Assembly: GCA_009809945.1 (NCBI GenBank)
Contig: WTPW01002266.1
Coordinates: 35,373-99,372, forward strand
Reading direction: 5' to 3'
From: Gigaspora margarita
Lineage: Eukaryota; Glomeromycota; Glomeromycetes; Diversisporales; Gigasporaceae
DNA length: 64,000 nucleotides
The translations under genes were made by a program, and so were the position numbers. The notes beneath the pieces were generated by a model, which did no database searches, had not been told where the DNA came from, and saw only the letters and a list, made by a program, of their open reading frames with translations. Below, piece after piece: positions 58,015 to 64,000 of the stretch; within the stretch, counting starts at the first letter, position 1, and each line of letters opens with the position of its first letter.

Positions 58015-59043
58015 TTATGAATATGAAAAGTTAGTAAGAAAAGCTTCATCACTATCATAATCATTAATGTCATCATAAATTAAAACTTACTCTTGTTCGC
58101 TAAATNGACATTCAAAAGTATAACATTTACACAACCTTAGACATCTCTCTAGAAGATATCTTTGATATTTCGCCAACCTATTCTCGTCTTTTTCTTCATA
58201 CATTAAATCCAACTTATCGCTAATACCTTGAATCCTTTGAGATATTTGATTTTCTCTGCTTAAAANATCTTCANATCATCGTTCAGCAATTTCACGCTGA
58301 TTATAAAATTGATACTGANCATGTATCTACTCATTTTGATTCTTAACATCAATGCTACAAAATTCAGCATATTTTGATTCTATTTGATCACGTTGGAAAC
58401 GATTCCATTTTTGGAGAGAAATGGCTATTTAAAATCAATTTGATTCTATTGTTTATACCTTCACTGTATAATCAAAGATTCTTTTAATAAATGAAAAAAA
58501 AAACAAGAAATAACACACATATATATTGTAAATTGAAAATCAAATTTCACATACAGGACCATATTTTCCTTAAAACATCAATACATGATCTTACTCTTTC
58601 CCAATATATTCTTGAACACGATTTTTAGAACTACAAAAATTACAATTATTCTCGATTAAACACCTAATTTACTCTCGTTCATTCATTCTCTCAGGTGGAC
58701 CCATTTCACGAAATGGCATATAAGTTAATCTTGATTGACGCCATATTTCTTGAATAGTTTAGGTTCCCACAACATAAATCATTGTAAAAAGTTTTTCTTA
58801 GTAATGCAAGAGAAATTAGATCAATCGGAGCAAGAGATTTACATGTGGAAGTCGCAGAAGGTTTGATATATGAGTCGAAGAGTAGAAGATTTGATTGCGT
58901 TTTGTATTGCCTCTCATTTTTTTGGATCTTGGCATGAAATTAAAATCGTCACATAAAAAAAATAAATAATAATAAAATCATGAAAACAATCGTTTTATTA
59001 ATTATAATAAACCCTTACATTCTTTCGGAATCTTTCTCTTCAT
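58015..59043 (-). pseudogene. F-box protein with coiled-coil tail, broken
   Basis: On the minus strand from ATG 59041-59043, MKRKIPKE precedes a GTAAGG donor. After an AT-rich intron, LAPIDLISLALLRKTFYNDL (about 58780-58850) matches an F-box. A frame change leads to EIWRQSRLTYMPF and MGPPERMNERE. A short cysteine motif, NNCNFCSSKNR, follows. Then, after a possible intron (GTATAA to AATAG near 58420-58450), come a coiled coil (NRFQRDQIESKY, LDLMYEEKDENRLAKYQ, LERCLRLCKC) and an acidic end (INDYDSDEAFLT). F-box proteins bring substrates to SCF ubiquitin ligases, and this F-box plus coiled-coil layout is common in fungi. At least five in-frame stops and one frameshift are present, and four Ns lie in it (58106, 58266, 58274, 58319). 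Exact exon edges are tentative. Confidence 0.7.
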
Positions 59044-59199
59044 GGTACCCAAAATTTTCCTTATTATTATTTTTGCACTTCTGCATAAAAAATGTAATAT
59101 ATGAGTAAAGATCCTTTACTATAAATTAAGAAAGATACATAACCCATTCCATCTGCAGAATAACGCAGTCCTTAATCAAAGAATCTAATAATAAGAAGT

Positions 59200-59492
59200 G
59201 CGCATCGCACCTAATGTAAGTTTTGTGCTCACATATCTCGATGCATTTTCTTCCCCATAGACACGGTTAACCTGAACAGCAAAAATAAGAGTACACACCG
59301 CAGAAATGAGAGTTTTGTGCCCACATATCTGGATGCTCTTCTTCCTTGTAGCCGCGGAATACAAGGCGTAGCACTTCCTATCTTGCTCAGCAGTTTTAGG
59401 AAGAAACCCACATCGCCGGATACTGTGCAAATGTGAGCATTGTCTTCTTCCCCGCAACCGCGTAAAGGATACAGGGCCTAGCACTTCTTACT
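59200..59492. repeat. tandem repeat, about 110-150 bp unit
   Basis: TTTTGTGCTCACATATCTCG at 59220 and TTTTGTGCCCACATATCTGG at 59313 start similar units, each with GATGC, CTTCTTCC and a CCGCG block. A third partial unit begins near 59429 (TGAGCATTGTCTTCTTCCCC). GC content is well above the surroundings. The open minus-strand frames here follow the repeat and show no domain. Confidence 0.6.
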
Positions 59493-59761
59493 ATCTCAGT
59501 ATGTTTAAAAAAGTACTATTGACAATTATGCGTACCAACTTGATGGCATGTATTGAATGACTTTGGCGATATATTTGGCACTGTTTAGGAGGCGTTTTCG
59601 TAGGACAAGATTTCATTCGGTGAGAGATTTAATGTAACGACTAAAGGCATAAGGCACTNACGTGACATTCGAATAAGAAACAAACATGACCCGGAGAAAC
59701 AGTGGACGTGACCCCGAAGTAACATAGGAGCGGCACACATAAAATTCTTTTTTTCTTTCTA

Positions 59762-59900
59762 CAAGTCACTCTCGTTATAGTGAAGTCCTCGGGCTGTAAA
59801 ATTTCTTCACTATATTGAGAGATTCACTATATCGAGAGCACTTTATTATAGAAATAATAATTCTGTTCTAAAAAAATTCTTCATATTCCACTTATCTCAA
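59762..59900. mobile_element. CAAGTTACTC-family MITE, truncated
   Basis: CAAGTCACTCTCGTTATAGT followed by AGTCCTCGGGCTG and TTCTTCACTATATTG matches the left two-thirds of 39250-39420. The right end is missing. Confidence 0.75.
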
Positions 59901-60025
59901 AAAAAATAAATTAGTACCTTTAAATATCTTTATTGAAAATAAAAACAATCAAAACAGTAAAACTGACGTTTATTGGCTAGATCAGGTGCAGGGGACGATG
60001 ATTTTTTGTGCCGGTAATAAAACCA

Positions 60026-60786
60026 GCATAGCGTAAGTTCGTTTTGATTGGTTGTCAAAACACCCCGGAAAAAATGTTGATCGTACCCCGGATAAAGTAT
60101 CGGCCATACCCGGACGAGAATTTATTGCTTTCAAAAAATTAGTTAATACTTTCTGAAGACGCNTATTATAGACTACAANACATTAATTTGCTTCATAATA
60201 GCTACTTTAATTCATCTTTCNCAATGTATATACTATTCTTTTCGTAATAAGTATATTAATTTACAATAAACAATTAAGTTTCGTAATACATTATTAAACT
60301 AGATTCAAGATACGCGAACATTTCTAACCACTACTACAATAGACGTTGTATTGTATTTATAAGCTATACTTATAACCTAAATAAATATAACAAAAAAAAT
60401 TAAAGTACAGTTTAGAATGTAGTTCGAAATAGTATTTTTTATTAGGCAAGCAAAACTAGTGGAAATAAAATCTTGCAACTTCACTCACCAATTGCTTAGG
60501 TCGCCGAACTACCTTCCGACCTTTTAAAATCTTTGCTTCTCATCTAGATCTTGAAACTTCTGTATCCCACTGTATCCCAAGTTAAAAAACAGTAAAACCC
60601 AAGGTAAAATACTAAAGACTCAAGTTGATTTCTACATTACGTATTACAAAAAAAATTTCTCATATGACATGACGATTTTTACTTATAAAAGTACTTTAAA
60701 AATTACAGTTGACTGTATAAAAAAAATGATCGTCGCCAATCATATTTAGTTTAATTTTAGCCAATCAAAACGAACTTCTGCTATGC
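60026..60786. mobile_element. 761-bp TIR element with 11-bp target duplication (Mutator-like)
   Basis: GCATAGCGTAAGTTCGTTTT and, reverse-complemented, GCATAGCAGAAGTTCGTTTT, both then ATTGG. TAATAAAACCA precedes and TAATAAAACCC follows (10 of 11 match). Duplications of 9-11 bp are typical of Mutator-like elements, although these TIRs are short. Three single Ns lie inside (60163, 60179, 60221). No ORF. Confidence 0.75.
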
Positions 60787-60853
60787 TAATAAAACCCAAA
60801 AAAGGAAATTTAATTTTGTAAATAAACAAAGTGTATAAAGTTAGGGTTAGGAG

Positions 60854-61874
60854 CAGGGCTGGCACATTTGTTCATTGGTACCAATGAACCTCAGGTCTAT
60901 TGACCAGATCCATTGGTTCCATTGGGGTAGTCATTATTTCAATGGACCAATGGACAAGTAGGTTAAATAATAATATAGTTTTTTGTTATATACTACTTAT
61001 TGCACTTAATATAAAATGATTACAAATTTTATCTAAATTTTTAAAGTCACAATTGAATTACTTTGTAAACTATTTTAAGGCAATCTATATCATAAACAAA
61101 GTACCATATATTGCCAATAATAAGCTACCTCCAAAAATAAGCTACCCCCTCTTTTGGTCAAGAAACGTAAAAATGTTTTTGACCTGAAAATAAGCCACCC
61201 ACGATCGATAAATGTTGCTACATAGTAAAGTCCAAATTTTACTAAGTAAATCAATTAAAGTCGCTTAAGTAAACTTATTAAGAAGATCAAAATACATATA
61301 CCCTGAAATTTACAACGAATTTGAAGAGCTTTTTATTAATTGGATTTTAATTTTTACATTCAATGAAGAGATTAAAATTTTATTAGCAAAATATATTCAT
61401 TGAACATAAAAATTAAAAGTCAAATAATGAAAAGATTTCTATTCTGATGAAACTTTTAGAAAAGATGTAGTTTAGTCTCCCAAATATGTTTACTTAAGTG
61501 CTAATAACAGATTTACATAGTAGAATTTAGACTTTACTATATAACAACTATTGGCGATTGACCAAAAATTGATTTTATTCAAAATAAGCTACTCCAAATT
61601 TTTTGTGTCCAAAATCATCAAAAAAGGTAGCTTATTTTTAGACATATATGGTATGTTGTGCATAAGTTGAACCAAAAGTTTTAAATATACTTGACCCATT
61701 AAAGAGTTTCAAACTAAAAGTTAATTCTGAATTCTAGTATATTAATACAAAAATAATTTTTGTCAAAATAAACCAATGAACCAATGGACCAATGGATCAA
61801 TGGATTATGGTATTAATCTATTTAGGTCCATTGGCAAATTTATTTTTAATGGACATAGTCCATTGTCAACCCTG
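60854..61874. mobile_element. 1.0-kb hAT-like element with CCAATGGA words
   Basis: CAGGGCTGGCACATTTG and, reverse-complemented, CAGGGTTGACAATGGAC. The 8-bp duplication GTTAGGAG is perfect (60846-60853 and 61875-61882). ATTGGTACCAATGAACC, CCATTGGTTCCATTGG and ACCAATGGACCAATGG words mark both ends. It hosts 61104-61651. No ORF. Confidence 0.93.
61104..61651. mobile_element. 548-bp TA-target element with AATAAGCTACC words
   Basis: CCATATATTGCCAATAATAA and, reverse-complemented, CCATATATGTCTAAAAATAA, both followed by GCTACC and flanked by TA. AATAAGCTACC repeats three times near the left end. The interior is palindromic around TAAAATTTTATTAGC and includes AAGTAAACTTATTAAG with CAAAATACAT, recalling the arm module of the A-B arrays. 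Confidence 0.75.
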
Positions 61875-61998
61875 GTTAGGAGGTTAGCTTTAGGAGGTAT
61901 GGCTATTAGTGTTTTGCAGATCGGATCTGAGAACCAAGATCTGATCTGGATCCATAATTTATCCCTTAGTTTGTAAAGGTTTGCAGGCAAATTTGCCT

Positions 61999-62330
61999 GC
62001 ATAATTACTATAAATATATCTCTGATCTACTTTTTTAATTATTTAAAATATTTAAATAAAATTTGATATAATAATATTTGAAAACAAAGGATTATATTTT
62101 TGAATTATTTAATTTTATATTATAAGACAAAAGTTTATATTGCTTATAAGCTAAAAATATTGAATTTTGAAGAAATTTTTTAATCAAAAAAATAATTTAC
62201 AATATCTTGGCAAATTCTTTAAATATTGGTTTTAAAAATATAGTTCCTAATACAATATTGTAGTTTATATAAAGGATTACAACTTTTATTATTGCACTTT
62301 AAGTGATTTACATGTAAAAATTAAGACTTG
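61999..62330. repeat. 332-bp segment duplicated at 62358-62689, likely artefactual
   Basis: The stretch from GCATAATTACTATAAATATA to TTAAGACTTG appears identical, base for base by eye, in the second copy. The only thing between copies is an N and adapter sequence (62331-62357). Confidence 0.9.
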
Positions 62331-62331
62331 N

Positions 62332-62357
62332 CACATCTAGATGTGTATAAGAGACAG
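62332..62357. other. Nextera mate-pair junction adapter left in the assembly
   Basis: CACATCT followed by AGATGTGTATAAGAGACAG. The 19-base part at 62339-62357 is the complete Tn5 mosaic end, and the preceding bases are the end of its reverse complement, as in a mate-pair circularisation junction. It is preceded by an N at 62331. This is library sequence, not biology. Confidence 0.95.
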
Positions 62358-62743
62358 GCATAATTACTATAAATATATCTCTGATCTACTTTTTTAATTA
62401 TTTAAAATATTTAAATAAAATTTGATATAATAATATTTGAAAACAAAGGATTATATTTTTGAATTATTTAATTTTATATTATAAGACAAAAGTTTATATT
62501 GCTTATAAGCTAAAAATATTGAATTTTGAAGAAATTTTTTAATCAAAAAAATAATTTACAATATCTTGGCAAATTCTTTAAATATTGGTTTTAAAAATAT
62601 AGTTCCTAATACAATATTGTAGTTTATATAAAGGATTACAACTTTTATTATTGCACTTTAAGTGATTTACATGTAAAAATTAAGACTTGTATTAGAAGTA
62701 AAAATTTTTTTTATAGACAGAAACATATAAAATTTGAGAAAAT

Positions 62744-63494
62744 GTCCTGCAGGTCGATAGCGTAGTGGTTGCGCTCCCAGGACATCGCCGCTTCTTTACA
62801 TAAGGTCGCCAGTTCAAGTCCTACGAACGGCAAAAAATAACTACACACGATCATGTGAAGGACGACTTGAATTAGGATGCTAGGACCGTGTTTGGACAGC
62901 TCAGCCACATCTCGGGTTTGGCTTGATAAAGGCTCTCTGGACATTTCAAATAGATATTGTGTAACTTGCTCTAACGGGGTCTTGGTCTCCGGTTCTTCTC
63001 TGCAATGTGTGGCCTCAGGGATGAAAAACTTCTAGAAAATTTGGAACGAGGGTTGGAGTCTGGTCGAACTCGTCCGCTGCTGGTTCCGGTTCTCTTTAAG
63101 AATACTTGGACAGTCCCGGTAAAATCCCCTGGTTGTAAATGGGTCAGCCGATTGAGTTCGGTTGGAATAAGTTCCGGTTAAATCCCCAGTTGTAAATGGG
63201 TCAGCTGATTAGGTTTAGCTAGAATAAGAATTACTTGAATAGTTCCGGTCAAATCCCCCAGTGGTAAATGGGTCAGCCGATTGGGTTCAGTTGGAATAAA
63301 AAAAATAGGATGGTTTAGCCGGTTAGCCACGGTAGAATTCAAATTAGTAATAGATAAAACATATGTAGATCGTTACAAATGTACAAACAAATGTAGGGCC
63401 CAGTTGGGTCTCATGACTAAAAATGACCTTAATAAAAGACCGCTAACATGCAGCTTCGGGTGTATGCCTGAAGGAATTTAAAAAAAAAAAAAAT
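62744..63494 (+). mobile_element. tRNA-derived SINE with 11-bp target duplication
   Basis: The 5' part has a box A-like TAGCGTAGTGG (62758-62768) and a box B-like AGTTCAAGTCC (62811-62821), the internal RNA polymerase III promoter parts of a tRNA. It ends CTTCGGGTGTATGCC, GGAATTT and a run of A. TTTGAGAAAAT flanks it (62733-62743 and 63495-63505), as expected for LINE-driven insertion. At 750 bp it is long for a SINE, partly because of the triplicated block at 63114-63300. The tail is shared with the remnant at 52256-52846. The ORFs inside have no domain. Confidence 0.82.
63114..63300. repeat. three-copy block inside the SINE, about 60-bp unit
   Basis: GTTCCGGTYAAATCCCC, RGTKGTAAATGGGTCAGC and TTSGGTTCRGTTGGAATAA-like sequence repeats three times. 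Confidence 0.85.
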
Positions 63495-63820
63495 TTTGAG
63501 AAAATTTAAAGAAAAAATTCTATAGTAAAAGTTTCAAACCAAAATTTTAAACTTTTATTATACCAAAGTTTTTTAATAATTTTAAAAAATTTTTATAATA
63601 AAGTTGATAAAACAAAACTAATATTATATTTTTTACTTAGTAAGTATATAGCTAAAATTAATATTTAAAGTTTTATTTAAAAAATTTAAAATTTTAAAAT
63701 TTATGCAGGCAAATATGCCTGCATAACAAATTAAGGGATAAGTACTACTAAATCTGGATCCATATTGGGATCTGATCCGATAAATCTGTTTGGATCTATT
63801 TATTCTGATTGGCTTATTCT

Positions 63821-63958
63821 TATATTATTTAAATAAATATTTTTTTTTTATAAAAGAAGCTTTTTAAATTTTCTAAAACTACTAAGTTTTTTATGCCTTA
63901 AAAGTTTTCTGGACCTTTAAGCCTTCTAATCCCTAACAATAAATTTTAGAGGTTTTTT

Positions 63959-64000
<42 letters not shown>
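63821..64000. other. AT-rich end of window with poly-T
   Basis: No gene. The last 40 or so bases are T, which may mark a contig edge or an A-tailed element read on the other strand. Confidence 0.6.

Larger units (their letters stand above)
61962..63738. mobile_element. TA-target element, TCCCTTA ends, with SINE insertion and assembly artefact
   Basis: Left TCCCTTAGTTTGTAAAGG, right (reverse complement) TCCCTTAATTTGTTATGC, TA on both sides. GCAGGCAAATTTGCCTGC and GCAGGCAAATATGCCTGC sit just inside the ends, as in the relative at 19393-20051. The interior matches that relative in inverted sense. Subtracting the artefact (62331-62689) and the SINE plus one duplication leaves 656 bp, against 659 bp for the relative. 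Confidence 0.85.
61907..63820. mobile_element. probable element with GATCTGATC words, split by another
   Basis: TAGTGTTTTGCAGATCGGAT and GATCTGATCTGGATCC lie just left of 61962. CTGGATCCATATTGGGATCT and GATCCGATAAATCTG lie just right of 63738. The right end was not defined, so this is approximate. Confidence 0.45.

Noticed and set aside
59185-59484. 99-codon minus-strand frame
   Set aside because: It lies on a tandem repeat and its peptide simply reflects the repeat; no domain seen.
62744-62830. A functional tRNA gene
   Set aside because: Boxes A and B are recognisable, but no acceptor stem or clover-leaf closes and the sequence continues into a poly-A-ended SINE.

Overview
The window looks like a gene-poor, repeat-dense nuclear scaffold of a filamentous fungus. 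It is very AT-rich. It carries degraded Sel1-repeat and TKL-type kinase sequence, an F-box pseudogene with a coiled-coil tail, a broken Gypsy element, a decayed hAT-type transposase and one intact small secreted ML-like protein gene with a TATA box. This mix, with the style of the kinase and Sel1 sequences, points to an arbuscular mycorrhizal fungus (Glomeromycotina, Rhizophagus-like). That assignment is inference, not proven. Two N gaps, scattered single Ns and a leftover sequencing adapter show a short-read assembly.

Layout. 0-4 kb: a wrecked Sel1 plus protein-kinase gene whose N-lobe and C-lobe are about 1.5 kb apart, with a 463-bp near-perfect palindrome between them. 4.1-12.6 kb: one full-length Ty3/Gypsy LTR retrotransposon with all domains recognisable but frameshifted. 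Two short TIR elements of one family sit in it, each with a perfect 8-bp target duplication. 12.6-25.5 kb: no gene seen; MITEs, palindromes and nested TIR elements, including a three-level nest at 22.1-25.5 kb. 25.9-35.6 kb and 42.7-48.7 kb: a direct segmental duplication. The first copy holds a 3.1-kb hAT-like transposon and a 487-bp element that the second copy lacks, so the second copy preserves the empty sites. 35.6-42.7 kb: three hAT-like elements with 8-bp duplications, a minisatellite and a possible exon split by a MITE. 48.7-54 kb: the intact secreted-protein gene, alternating inverted repeats and a SINE-like remnant. 54-64 kb: a degraded acidic ORF, large foldback elements, the F-box pseudogene, a Mutator-like MITE, further nested hAT-like and TA-target elements, and a tRNA-derived SINE.

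The main pattern is a set of non-autonomous elements with TAGGG, TAGTG, CAGGG or CAGTG-like ends, mostly with 8-bp target duplications (hAT-like). Many carry a dense two-orientation array of their own short word just inside the ends, for example AACCTGA, AATGACC, CCAATGGA, AATCGATT, TTTGATTT or CAGACT. Two with different end words share the same interior, an alternating A-B palindrome module of about 160 bp. The transposase at 28-30.5 kb is the only recognisable candidate source of hAT activity here, and it is broken.

One stretch near 62.3 kb is an assembly artefact: a mate-pair adapter junction followed by an apparently exact 332-bp duplicate. Removing it, and a SINE insertion, brings that element to 656 bp, against 659 bp for its relative at 19.4 kb.
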